This document shows, one piece after another, positions 1-8,681 of a DNA stretch of 64,000 nt. Position 1 is the first letter of the stretch. Each line of letters opens with the position of its first letter. The stretch comes from SZUA-442 sp963792405 (GTDB lineage Bacteria > Actinomycetota > Acidimicrobiia > Spongiisociales > UBA5794): NCBI GenBank assembly GCA_963792405.1, contig CAWBVU010000001.1, positions 1 to 64,000 on the forward strand. Reading direction: 5' to 3'. The notes below the pieces were generated by a model. It had not been told where the DNA came from and searched no databases. It worked only from the letters and a program-made list of their open reading frames with translations. The translations under genes were made by a program, and so were the position numbers.

Positions 1-875
1 GGGATTCATCCTCTTGCGGGACTTCATCCGGCGGGTCTGCTTCGCCCATCTCCAGCCGCGAGCCGCTCTCGTCATCGACTCGCTAGTGACAGTGATGCAG
101 CTCGGGACCCTGCTCCTACTCGCCTCGCTCAACCTCATCACGGTCTTTCGATCCTTCCTCGTGATCGGCTTCGTGACAGGGCAGCCTCGTTCGGGTGGAT
201 AGCGGCAAACCGACGGGAGATTGACATCGAACGGCCACGCGTCGGAAGCGACATCACATCCGACCTCAGATTTGGCAAGTGGCCGTTGATGAGTGGCCTC
301 ATCTGGGCACTCGCCATGTACACCTATCCGTGGCTGCTCGTCGCCTTCGACGGATCCTCTGCCGCCGGCATCTGGGCTGCGGGCCTCGGCGTGATGGCCC
401 TCGGGAATCCCCTACTGATGGGCCTGCAGAACTACCTCGGACCTCGAATCGCTAGCGACTACGCTGCAGGAGGGGTTGAGGCTCTCCGACGCTCCGTACG
501 CACCGGCGTCACTGTATTTGCCATCACCATCGGACCCTTTGCGGTGGGCATTGCCGTGTTCGGCGGAATCATCGTCACGCTCGTCTATGGCGACCCCTTC
601 TCGGGGAACGGTGTTCTTGTCGCCCTTCTTATGCTCAACCTGTTCATCTCCTCGATCGCCTTCTCGCTTTCCGCGGCTTGTTTGCACTCGAGCGCGCCAT
701 GGATGACTTCGCGGTCAACCTCGTTGCACTAGGGCTGATGCTCACAGTCGGCATCGGCTTGACTTATGCGTATGGGGTCATCGGTGCCGCATGGGGCCTG
801 ATTGCATCGAATACGTCCGCAACACTGCTGCGAGTGGTGGTCTTCGATCGGAGGACAGCGCCCACACATGCATGA
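1..875 (+). pseudogene. Wzx-like polysaccharide flippase, 5' end outside window, two apparent frameshifts
   Basis: Three consecutive hydrophobic reading frames form one membrane protein resembling polysaccharide/lipopolysaccharide flippases of the MATE-like superfamily, which move lipid-linked sugar units across the membrane. The frame changes near position 175-185 (after the segment ending FLVIGFVTG) and again near 665-690 (before the segment FALERAMDDF). Hydrophobic helices continue across both breaks with no obvious missing block, so each looks like a single-base indel. The start lies upstream of the window. The stop (873-875) overlaps the next gene start, as expected of an intact operon gene. 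Either it is a decaying pseudogene or the assembly carries indel errors; the sequence alone cannot decide. Confidence 0.6.
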
Positions 876-2199
876 GCACTACAACCTCGGAATTGACCGA
901 GTCGACCGGTATACGCATCGGCGGCGCGTTGCGGCACTTGCTGTCGCCATACTTGTCACCTTCGGGCGACTGGCCGGGGTCAACTTCGCCAGCGCACGCC
1001 AAGTGTTCGACGCCACGCTATGGGAAACGATCCAGACGGTGGAAGCTGGTAGCACAATCCGCCAGCTCGCACTTGTTGGCTTCGCGGCCGTCTGCATTGC
1101 ACTACTCGCTACCGGACAACGTCGTCGCCCGGAGCCCAAGCCATTCATTGCAGTACCCCTAGGGATGTTGATTCTCGTGATCGCCGCAAGTGCTCTCTGG
1201 GCGATCGATCCGCAGCTCACCTTCCGACGAACGGTGGCGCTCGGCCTGATGCTCGTAGGGGTCTACGTGTGCGCGGAGATGCCGACGACGAAAGAGGTGA
1301 TCGTAGGAACGCTTCTGTTCTCCGGTGCGTTCGTGGCAACTGCGGTGGGGGTTCAGGTAGCTCTAGGGCCGTTCACGCCACTCGTCGGGAGTTGGAGGCT
1401 TGCGGGCATCGTGCATCCCGTGACTCTGTCGTGGTATTGCGGCGTCGGTGCGATCGCCGCTGTCGCTCTTGCTCGCTTCCGGCCCGCCTACCGAATTCCC
1501 GCCCGTTGGGCCGCCGTCGGTTTCATAGCGTGTCTCCTGCTCACAAAGACGCGTACTGGGCTTGTTGCTGCAGTCGTCGGCATAGCCGTCTTCTGGCTTC
1601 TGACATCGGAACGCCGGATTCGCAAGGACGTCCCCGTTGCGGTGACATGGCTCGCCCTGCTTCTCTTCATCCTGGCCCTTGTCCTCCCTGGTGAGTACCT
1701 GTCGTGGCAGTCGATCTACACGGAGTGGGCAGAGGCAAGCAGCCTTGGCAGAACCGATGCAATCGCGGAACTTGCGACATTCACTGGCCGACTTCCAGTA
1801 TGGGAGGCAAGCCTCGCTCTTGCTTCGCAGCGTCCCATCTTGGGGTTTGGCTATAGCGCGTTCCAGAGCGCGGAGTTGCTCCCACTCTTCGACAAGGCAG
1901 CCGGATGGGCACCAACCAGTGCGCACTCCGGTTACATCGATGCCCTGCTGTCTCTTGGATTGGTAGGGCTGGCACTCTTCGTCTTCGTACTCGCCGCATC
2001 GACCGTGGAGTCAATCCGTATGGCCCGGCATCGAACGCGTTATGCCTTCGCCACGGCAGTATTCATCTGGTTGATGGTGAACCTTGCACTCGAGGCAGCA
2101 GTTCTCTTCTCTCCGATCTTCCCGTCATTTCTCGTCTTCACCCTCGTGGTGAAGATCGCCTTGTTCCCGGATCACGGCGATGAGCTGAGCGGCCCATGA
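868..2199 (+). CDS. O-antigen ligase/Wzy-like polysaccharide polymerase, integral membrane
   Basis: A 443-residue protein with about ten hydrophobic segments. A long extracytoplasmic loop in the second half carries the pattern GRLPVWEASLALASQRPILG, followed by SAHSGYIDALLSLGLVGLAL, which resembles the conserved Arg/Trp and His-containing motif of the Wzy_C (O-antigen ligase/polymerase) family. Such proteins join or polymerise lipid-linked glycans at the outer face of the membrane. I chose the ATG at 868, which overlaps the flippase stop by a few bases; an upstream ATG at 802 would intrude deeply into that gene. Its stop overlaps the next start as ATGA, so translation is probably coupled to the glycosyltransferase. 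The exact substrate is unknown. Confidence 0.75.
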   Translation: MHEHYNLGIDRVDRYTHRRRVAALAVAILVTFGRLAGVNFASARQVFDATLWETIQTVEAGSTIRQLALVGFAAVCIALLATGQRRRPEPKPFIAVPLGMLILVIAASALWAIDPQLTFRRTVALGLMLVGVYVCAEMPTTKEVIVGTLLFSGAFVATAVGVQVALGPFTPLVGSWRLAGIVHPVTLSWYCGVGAIAAVALARFRPAYRIPARWAAVGFIACLLLTKTRTGLVAAVVGIAVFWLLTSERRIRKDVPVAVTWLALLLFILALVLPGEYLSWQSIYTEWAEASSLGRTDAIAELATFTGRLPVWEASLALASQRPILGFGYSAFQSAELLPLFDKAAGWAPTSAHSGYIDALLSLGLVGLALFVFVLAASTVESIRMARHRTRYAFATAVFIWLMVNLALEAAVLFSPIFPSFLVFTLVVKIALFPDHGDELSGP

Positions 2200-3101
2200 C
2201 CGCCCTGATCGCCTCGATCGTGATATGCACACGGGACCGTTCGCGGATGCTCGAAGACTCCCTGGCGGACATGGTGAACCAGCGCCTCCTCGAGCGATCC
2301 GCGAGATTCGAGGTCATCGTCGTTGATGACGGCTCGACTGATGACACACCAACGGTCGTCCAACGGTTCAGTGACCAGTCCCGGATTGCGGTTCGCAGGA
2401 TCAGCGGCGACGGGAAAGGATTGGCTCACGCACGAAACGTGGGCGTCGCGGCAGCCCTAGGAGAGTGGATTGCCTTCTTCGATGATGACCAGCGGGCAAA
2501 CCCGACGTGGCTAGCAGAGCTCCTCGACACTGCAGAGCGCACGGGCGCGGATCTCGTCGGCGGACCGATTGAGGTGAGCCCTCCCGACGGAGCTGCGATA
2601 GGCCCGATCATTCGTGGGATCTATGGGGAGCTTCCCACGCGCCGCCAACGGCGCAGGGGAGTAACACCACGTCCCGGGGGGGGCAACCGTCTCGTCCACC
2701 GCCGGGTGTTCGATAGCATTGGCCTTCACGACGAGTCCTTCGCCGTGTCCGAGGATCCAGACCTGATCGCCCGCGTTGAGGCCGCCAGCATGAGATTCGC
2801 TTGGGCCCCACGTGCGGTGGTGCGGCATGTGATTCCACTGGACCGCCTCAATCCCGAGACGATTGCCGCGTACACGACCAAGGCGGGGGCAGCTCAGGCG
2901 TGGGTCGACTTCAAACGCTTGGGACGGTGGCGAAGTTCTCGCAGTATCGCCGTTGTTCTCATCAAGTTGGGGGCGAACGCAGCGCTCACCCTTCTCGCTG
3001 TGTTGCGGCAATCTAGAATGGACGTCATTGACTACCGAGCGCGGCTCGTCGGTGTTCGGTGGGTACCTGGCCAAGACGCTCCAACTGATGTGGTCGGCTG
3101 A
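2196..3101 (+). CDS. Glycosyltransferase family 2
   Basis: A 301-residue GT-A fold glycosyltransferase. The N-terminus has the nucleotide-sugar binding pattern SIVICTRDR...FEVIVVDDGSTDDT, and the metal-binding acidic motif FFDDDQ lies at about residues 88-93. The ARNVGVAAALGEWIAF segment just before it is typical of GT2 enzymes that transfer sugars from UDP/GDP donors to growing glycans. There is no long membrane-spanning segment, so it probably acts at the cytoplasmic face. It starts inside the stop of the polymerase-like gene (ATGA overlap) and ends the plus-strand exopolysaccharide unit. Donor and acceptor sugars cannot be told from sequence. Confidence 0.85.
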   Translation: MTALIASIVICTRDRSRMLEDSLADMVNQRLLERSARFEVIVVDDGSTDDTPTVVQRFSDQSRIAVRRISGDGKGLAHARNVGVAAALGEWIAFFDDDQRANPTWLAELLDTAERTGADLVGGPIEVSPPDGAAIGPIIRGIYGELPTRRQRRRGVTPRPGGGNRLVHRRVFDSIGLHDESFAVSEDPDLIARVEAASMRFAWAPRAVVRHVIPLDRLNPETIAAYTTKAGAAQAWVDFKRLGRWRSSRSIAVVLIKLGANAALTLLAVLRQSRMDVIDYRARLVGVRWVPGQDAPTDVVG

Positions 3102-3236
3102 CCCAACTCGGTGACGCCGCAAGCGCGGCCGCCATTCGCCGTGGTCGACAACCCACTACGCACACTGTGCCGAGTCGAGCTGGTGACTCTCCGTAGGCAG
3201 ACGGAACGGATCCTGCTTCCGAGGTAGCACTCGGTG

Positions 3237-4463
3237 TCAAGCAGAAGCGAGTTGCCTGGCCGTGGCGTAGATCTGCATCAGGGAATCGAAGAAGCGATCC
3301 GCCGTTCGGTGGTCGGACACCGCGCTCCTCGCCTTCCTCCCCATCTCAATCGAGCCTAGCGGATCATCCCAGAGGCCACGGAGGCGATCTGCGAGCTCGG
3401 CGGCGTTCCCCGGCTCGAAGAGCAGTCCGGTTTCGCCATCGGTGACCGTCTCCGGGACCGCGCCGATCCTCGAGCCGAGCACAGGAACCCCATGCGCCAT
3501 CGCCTCGAGCGCGACGTACGGCCCGTTGTTCTCGTACGTCACACTCGGCAGGACGAGCACGCGGGCACGCCTGTAGATCTCGCTCAGCCGAACCTGGTCG
3601 ACGAAGCCCGCGAACTCGACATTTGGAGGGCTCTGCCGTTCGAGCGATGCCGCCTCCGGTCCGGTGCCAACGATGTGGAACGGTACGTCGGGCAGTGATC
3701 GTGCGGCCTCGACGAGGACGTGGACGCCCTTCTCATGGCTGAGCCTGCCAACGTACAGCACCCGATCGCCCTCGTCGGTCCTCGCCACGTCCGGGATGTC
3801 GACGAAGCTCGGGAGCACGGCGATGCAGTGCCCTTCGTAACCTGCCCGCCGCAGACGCGCCCGCATGAACTCGCTGCCGACGACGATCACGTGGGTGTTT
3901 CGGGCGAACAGCCCGAGCTTTCGGGCGGTCGCGCTGCGGGTGGCGTAGGCAATGCTCTCAAGGAGGTTCCCCCGGCAGTTCTGCACGACGCACGCGTACT
4001 CGCCGCCTCCGAAGCACCTCTCGCAGATCTCGCCGTCGTAGACGTTGTACCACGTGGGGCACGTGAGGATCTGGCTGTGAGCCGTGAAGACGACGGGGTA
4101 TCCCTCCCGTCGACACGCTGCGAGAACCGACGGCGAGAGCAGTGGGTACACATTGTGGGCATGGACGACATCCGGATCGAAGGAGCGCACAACCTCGATC
4201 GCCCGACGATACGAGGACACGCTGTAGACCCCTGATGCCGCCGCTCGCAGCTTGTCGGCCAAGCCATCCGACAGATCGCGGCTCGACGCCTCCAAGACCT
4301 GGGTGTCCACCCCCCGCGCACGCAGCAACTCGACCGTGCTTCGAACGGCGACTTCCTCGCCCCCGAATGCCCGTTGCTCATTGAAGATCGTCAGGACTCG
4401 CAATCGCTGCACTCCGGGCTCGATGGGGAGAACGCCCGCCCCTTCCCGAGTGTAACTAGTCAC
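3237..4463 (-). CDS. Glycosyltransferase family 4 (GT-B fold)
   Basis: A 408-residue protein with the two-Rossmann GT-B layout. The N-terminal half opens with RVLTIFNEQRAFGGEE, a glycine-rich acceptor-side motif. The C-terminal half has the donor-binding segment VLYVGRLSHEKGVHVLVEAA and the EX7E-type region around ALEAMAHGVPVLGSRIGAVPE. A cluster of four cysteines near residues 135-160 (CERC...C...C) recurs in a subset of exopolysaccharide GT4 enzymes and may bind a metal. The start is a GTG at 4463; a GTG at 4412 is an alternative that still keeps the whole domain. It is transcribed opposite to the polymerase genes and converges with them. Confidence 0.83.
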   Translation of the reverse strand: MTSYTREGAGVLPIEPGVQRLRVLTIFNEQRAFGGEEVAVRSTVELLRARGVDTQVLEASSRDLSDGLADKLRAAASGVYSVSSYRRAIEVVRSFDPDVVHAHNVYPLLSPSVLAACRREGYPVVFTAHSQILTCPTWYNVYDGEICERCFGGGEYACVVQNCRGNLLESIAYATRSATARKLGLFARNTHVIVVGSEFMRARLRRAGYEGHCIAVLPSFVDIPDVARTDEGDRVLYVGRLSHEKGVHVLVEAARSLPDVPFHIVGTGPEAASLERQSPPNVEFAGFVDQVRLSEIYRRARVLVLPSVTYENNGPYVALEAMAHGVPVLGSRIGAVPETVTDGETGLLFEPGNAAELADRLRGLWDDPLGSIEMGRKARSAVSDHRTADRFFDSLMQIYATARQLASA

Positions 4464-4524
4464 CGGGTTCTCGGACCGAGGGGCTCCCGTCGATCAGCGC
4501 GGACGGCGCAATGACGCTCCGGCG

Positions 4525-6081
4525 TCACTCGCCGCGCTGCCACACCCTGACGTAGTCGATCTCGAAGTCAGCGGGGAATTGCGTCGACGCCGGTGGTGAG
4601 CCGACCCAACCACCGACGGCCAGGTTCGCCAGGAGGTACATCTCCTGAGCAGCCACTTCGGGTCCTGCGTATCGATGAACCTCGACACCGTCGACGTACC
4701 AAACCACCACACCCGGATCCCACACCACCCCATAGGTGTGGAACTCGCCAGACTGATCACCGAGAACGCTGGTCGAACGGTCTGACCCGATTCCCTCTCC
4801 ACTCGGCCAGTGATACCCGAAGTGGCCGAGGTGGGGCTGACCTCCATTGACCTCGATCACGTCGATCTCAGGCGGATAGTCGTGGTTGTCCGGCAGCATC
4901 CAGAGAGCCGCAAGCAGACCGGCGCCCGCGGGTGCCTTGGCGCGGAACTCGACCGCACCGTAGAGGAAGGCGAACTTCCCGTAGCTCGTGATCACACCGG
5001 ACGTGTAGGGCTGTCCTTGCGCGGCATCGGCGGTAGCGGTGAGATGGAGGATTCCGTCGCGCACGGACACGGCCGATGGCAGGTAGGCCTGCAACTCATC
5101 GTTGATGACCGCCGGCGTCCACTGGTACCGAGGCTGCCACACCGATTCATCGAACATGTCGAAGCCGTCCTCCATGGTCAGCTTCCAATCGCCTGGAACA
5201 CCCTTTGGCAGCGGTTGCGCTGCGGGGGAAGGCTCGACGATCTCCTCGGGAACCTCGCCGAGTCCTGCGATTCGGACGACATGTGGGAAGCGACCGACGA
5301 CGATCTCATGGTCGGCACTCCCCGCCTCGTGCTCGTTCGTGACGTACAGCACACCGTTGCGAGGCCGATACGCGGCCACCGTTGCCTTGCCGTCCCCATC
5401 CCAGTCCCCGGCGATGATCTGGTCGCCGGGGTCACCGAAGATGAACGACCAGTCGGCGACACCGGGCGAGTGAAGGTTTCGGAAATAGACGAGGCCAGTG
5501 GATCGCCGATGCAGCCCGATCGTATCGATGCCGTTGCCATCGAAGTCCCCGACGAACGGCACATCACCGGGATCGCCGAAGAAGTAGGAGAAGTCGGCGG
5601 GTCCCGGCCCGAGGGTGTTGCGCACGTAGACCTTCCCCTCCGAGGGGCGATAGACGCTGACCGTGTCGCAGCCATCTCCGTCGAAGTCGCCTGCGATCGG
5701 GATGTCACCGGGGTCACCGAGATAGAACGACTTCTCCGCAACCCCTTGCGAGATGCTGTTCCGCAGGTAGACGAATCCCTCGGAGCGGCGATATGCGGCG
5801 GGTGTCTGAAGACCATCGCAATCCCAGTCCCCGGCAAGCGGTACGTCACCGGGATCACCGAAGTAGAAGGCGCCCACGTCGGCCGTTCCCACGAGATGCT
5901 CGTAGACGTAGAAGCGGCCGGCCCCATCAACGAAGGCGGCGGTATCACACTCGGGACCGACGCACACCTCTGCCGCATCGGCACGATCCGGCACGATGGC
6001 GATCGCAGACGCGCTGAGGAGGACGGCCACGAGCGGCGTGGCAAGGCCCCGACGAAGAAGATGTAGGTGGGTACTGATCAT
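4525..6081 (-). CDS. Secreted glycoside hydrolase family 16 with four FG-GAP/VCBS-like repeats
   Basis: A 518-residue secreted protein. Residues 1-37 form a signal peptide with a positive start, a hydrophobic core and an ADA-type cleavage site. Four near-identical repeats about 47 residues apart follow (FGDPGD/LGDPGD at about 74, 121, 168 and 215, each with a DxDGDG-type acidic loop likely to bind calcium). The C-terminal domain carries the GH16 active-site motif EIDVIE at 405-410, where the first Glu is the nucleophile and the last the acid/base, plus the later signature FHTYGVVWDPGVVVWYVDG. GH16 enzymes cut beta-1,3/1,4-glucans, galactans and related polymers. Next to glycosyltransferases it may trim, release or remodel the cell's own polysaccharide. 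Confidence 0.88.
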   Translation of the reverse strand: MISTHLHLLRRGLATPLVAVLLSASAIAIVPDRADAAEVCVGPECDTAAFVDGAGRFYVYEHLVGTADVGAFYFGDPGDVPLAGDWDCDGLQTPAAYRRSEGFVYLRNSISQGVAEKSFYLGDPGDIPIAGDFDGDGCDTVSVYRPSEGKVYVRNTLGPGPADFSYFFGDPGDVPFVGDFDGNGIDTIGLHRRSTGLVYFRNLHSPGVADWSFIFGDPGDQIIAGDWDGDGKATVAAYRPRNGVLYVTNEHEAGSADHEIVVGRFPHVVRIAGLGEVPEEIVEPSPAAQPLPKGVPGDWKLTMEDGFDMFDESVWQPRYQWTPAVINDELQAYLPSAVSVRDGILHLTATADAAQGQPYTSGVITSYGKFAFLYGAVEFRAKAPAGAGLLAALWMLPDNHDYPPEIDVIEVNGGQPHLGHFGYHWPSGEGIGSDRSTSVLGDQSGEFHTYGVVWDPGVVVWYVDGVEVHRYAGPEVAAQEMYLLANLAVGGWVGSPPASTQFPADFEIDYVRVWQRGE

Positions 6082-6249
6082 GAGGATGTCCTGTGGATTC
6101 CCCGCCGATCCGGGGTCCCGCGTGGGCTCCGACGCACCGGGCGGCTGGACACGAACATGCGTGCTACATCGGCAGGTGACGGGGTGGCCTTGAAGTGTAA
6201 GGATGGCGAGCGGAGACCGCCCATCCGCCTGCGGTGCTGAAACCGCGAG

Positions 6250-6885
6250 TCACCACGACCCGTCGGCGTCCTCCATCGTTCGGTCGGTCGTGTGGTCGAT
6301 CAGTCGGTCGGCCTCATCCAGGGTGAATCGATCGACCTCGAGGTGGCCGATGTCGATCGCCAGGCAGTCGATCTCGTCCAACCCGAGCAGCACCCCGTGG
6401 ACCTGCTGGAGGAACACCTGATGGGAGAACACCAGGATCGACCGGCCTCGGTGCAGGGCGAGGAGGCCATCGACGAACTCCACGGCCCGGGACCTCAGCT
6501 CCGGGAACGACTCTCCTCCAGGTGGGTTCAACGAGTGGTGGTACCCGCCCACCTCGACGTACCGGATGGGAGGATCGAGTGCGGCGACCTCCCCCGGATC
6601 GAGTCCCTGCATTCCGCCGTAGTCGCGTTCCATGCATCCCGGATCGAGGAGGATCTGCTCGTCGGTGAGGCCTGTCGCCAGTCTCGCCGTGTCCCATGCC
6701 CTGACGAGCGGTGAGGAGACGACGACGTCGAAACCCGTCGCCGAGAGAGGCGATCGAAGCTCCCACGACGCACGTGCGCCGTCGGGCGACAATGGGACGT
6801 CGAGCCGTCCGGCGATCCTGTGCTCCGCTCCGTACGCCGTGGCACCGTGCCGCACCGTGATGACGGTGGTCCTTCGCTCCGACAT
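6250..6885 (-). CDS. Histidine phosphatase (phosphoglycerate mutase-like) superfamily protein
   Basis: A 211-residue protein opening with the RHG motif (VITVRHGATAY), whose His is the phospho-acceptor in this superfamily. The C-terminal catalytic His lies in ILVFSHQVFLQ. Length and motif spacing fit cofactor-dependent phosphoglycerate mutases and broad phosphatases. I start at the ATG at 6885; longer readings run into the enolase-like gene. It begins two bases after that gene's stop, so the two are almost certainly co-transcribed. A phosphoglycerate mutase-like enzyme next to an enolase-like enzyme suggests successive steps on a 2/3-phosphoglycerate-like compound, but the real substrate is not visible from sequence. 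Confidence 0.8.
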   Translation of the reverse strand: MSERRTTVITVRHGATAYGAEHRIAGRLDVPLSPDGARASWELRSPLSATGFDVVVSSPLVRAWDTARLATGLTDEQILLDPGCMERDYGGMQGLDPGEVAALDPPIRYVEVGGYHHSLNPPGGESFPELRSRAVEFVDGLLALHRGRSILVFSHQVFLQQVHGVLLGLDEIDCLAIDIGHLEVDRFTLDEADRLIDHTTDRTMEDADGSW

Positions 6886-6887
6886 GC

Positions 6888-8120
6888 TCACTCCGGCGCG
6901 TGCCCGGGGGCTTCGTCCCGGTACCGCAGCAGCATGTTGATCTTCTGGATGGTCGCGAAATCCGAGAGCAGGCCGAGCTTCGCCCACTCGACACCGAAGG
7001 CGTGGCAGACGTCGGCGAGCCACGGCACATCCGTCTCGATCGATCGGTGCGACGGGATGGGCGCGATACCGTGCGATCGGGCAGCCTGCACCGCGTCGAC
7101 CGTCGCACTCACCGTGCCCGCCTGGTTGGGCTTGACCAGGACGGCATCGACCCGACCGAACGTGCCCGCATCGGCGATGCGGGCCGCGTCGGTGTTGGTG
7201 AGGTTGTCCCCCACCAGCGTCGATGCCGTCGCCACATGCAGGTCCGCCCAGGCCCGTGGGTCCTCCTCGGAGAAGGGGTCCTCGATCATGACGAGCGAGT
7301 AGTCCACGGACAGCTTCGACCAGTAGGCGATCAGCTCGTCACGGTCCATCACGGACCCGTCGGTGCGATCGAACCGGTACAGGCCTCCCCGCTCGAGGTC
7401 ACCAGCGGACGCATCGATCATCACGCCGAAGTCGTCGCCGAGGCCCAGCCGGTCGAGCACCCCGAGCAGCAGCTCGATCCACGTGCGGTTGTCCCGTTGG
7501 GCCGCCTCGTGAACCGGGGTCCCCCCGACGACCACGACCGGCAGGCGATCCAGGGCGCGTCGCACCTCGGAGATCACACCGTCGAACGCGTCGAGGTGGT
7601 CCTCGAGCTCACCGGCGACTGGCACGAGGAGGTACTCCGGGAAGTCGCTCTGCACAGGGTTCGTCCGTGCGTGGGCTCCCCCGTTGAGGACGTTCAGCAG
7701 GAGACGCGGGACGCGTGCGGGCGCGTGCACGTCGATCCCTGCCATCTCTCGCAGGAGCACGTATGGGGGTACGCCGCGGCTTCGGGCCGACGCCTCGAGG
7801 TAGGCGACCGAGATCCCGAGGCTTCCGTTCGTCCCGAGGAGGTCGCGGTGCTGCATCAGCGCTGCGTCGACGGCGCGTTGCCCCGACGCCTGGAACACCG
7901 CATCGTCCGCTCCCAGACCGCCGACCGCGTCTCGGAGCGTGTCCCCCGACGTGGGAGATCCCTCGAATCGACTGCGCGTCTCCCCCGACGGTGCGGATCC
8001 ATGGGCCGACACGCCATTGTCGAGCGTGACGACGACCTCGGGGATGGGGTGGGCGAGTGAGTCGAGCACACTGCGCACCTCGATCCGCGAGATCCTGCTC
8101 GCTTCGTCCTGACCGTTCAT
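6888..8120 (-). CDS. Divergent enolase-like protein
   Basis: A 410-residue member of the enolase family. Aligning by motif, many active-site residues are kept: His150 (NGGAH), Glu162, the metal ligands Asp236 (VMIDAS), Glu280 (MIEDPF) and Asp305 (GDN), the catalytic base Lys330 (VLVKPNQAG), His358 (SHRS) and Lys381. The GDEGGFAP segment that supplies the second catalytic glutamate (Glu211 in yeast enolase) reads VVVVGGTPVHEA near 195-205, with no Glu in the equivalent place. The usual C-terminal KTG motif is also altered to KLG. It is therefore probably not the housekeeping enolase but a paralogue with a changed reaction or substrate. It forms a two-gene unit with the histidine phosphatase. 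Confidence 0.8.
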   Translation of the reverse strand: MNGQDEASRISRIEVRSVLDSLAHPIPEVVVTLDNGVSAHGSAPSGETRSRFEGSPTSGDTLRDAVGGLGADDAVFQASGQRAVDAALMQHRDLLGTNGSLGISVAYLEASARSRGVPPYVLLREMAGIDVHAPARVPRLLLNVLNGGAHARTNPVQSDFPEYLLVPVAGELEDHLDAFDGVISEVRRALDRLPVVVVGGTPVHEAAQRDNRTWIELLLGVLDRLGLGDDFGVMIDASAGDLERGGLYRFDRTDGSVMDRDELIAYWSKLSVDYSLVMIEDPFSEEDPRAWADLHVATASTLVGDNLTNTDAARIADAGTFGRVDAVLVKPNQAGTVSATVDAVQAARSHGIAPIPSHRSIETDVPWLADVCHAFGVEWAKLGLLSDFATIQKINMLLRYRDEAPGHAPE

Positions 8121-8277
8121 GTGATGCCCGTCGTCCTACCGAGTGTCCTTGGGCGCTCACCAGTCGGGGGCCCCGTCACCTTCAGTGTCGGAGCGTGCGG
8201 CACCCGACTTGAGGAGCGACCCTCGTCACATCAACCGAGCGCGCGTGGGAACAGACGGACGCTCACTCGCGACGGTC

Positions 8278-8559
8278 TCAGTATGCGGCCTGGTACCTGC
8301 GACCCTCCACGGCGCTGGATGACCAGCTGGCGATGTCGGCGAGCACGCCGATGCCCATGATGATCCAGTCGAACCCGGTGACACCGCCCGGGAAGACGGT
8401 GACGTACATGAGGGTGGTCCATGGGGCGAAGATGAATCCGAGGAATGGCCACCAGAAGGTGTCGAAGGCGAGTTCCCAGCGCGGTTGGTCGATCAGCCAC
8501 CAGATCAGGATTCCGAACCGGGGTCCGAACAGGACCAGCGAGGTGAACAGGCAACACAT
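8278..8559 (-). CDS. Small membrane protein, function unknown
   Basis: A 93-residue protein beginning MCCLFTSLVLFGPRFGILIWW, with about three hydrophobic segments and a conserved-looking FPGGVTGFDW stretch between the last two. The ATG at 8559 is preceded by a good ribosome binding site (AAGGGAG about six bases upstream), so I prefer it to the upstream start at 8622. I recognise it only as a type of short integral membrane protein found in actinobacteria with no assigned role. It stands alone between the enolase-like gene and the exporter gene, all on the minus strand. Confidence 0.65.
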   Translation of the reverse strand: MCCLFTSLVLFGPRFGILIWWLIDQPRWELAFDTFWWPFLGFIFAPWTTLMYVTVFPGGVTGFDWIIMGIGVLADIASWSSSAVEGRRYQAAY

Positions 8560-8681
8560 GGGAACTCCCTTCTCGCCGGCGAATCTACCAGCCATCGTTG
8601 GCGGCGACGAACCGGGATGCACACGCGAGGGTCCCCCGACAACCAGTGCCGGGGGATCCTCTGGGCACGACTTCCGGGTGT

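Noticed and set aside
4810..6066. A 418-codon plus-strand frame opposite the GH16 gene
   Set aside because: It mirrors the repeats of the GH16 protein and shows no domain; it is a shadow of the high-G+C coding strand.
6900..8060. A 386-codon plus-strand frame opposite the enolase-like gene
   Set aside because: The opposite strand has clear enolase motifs; the plus frame is rich in Arg/Asp/Val with no recognisable fold.
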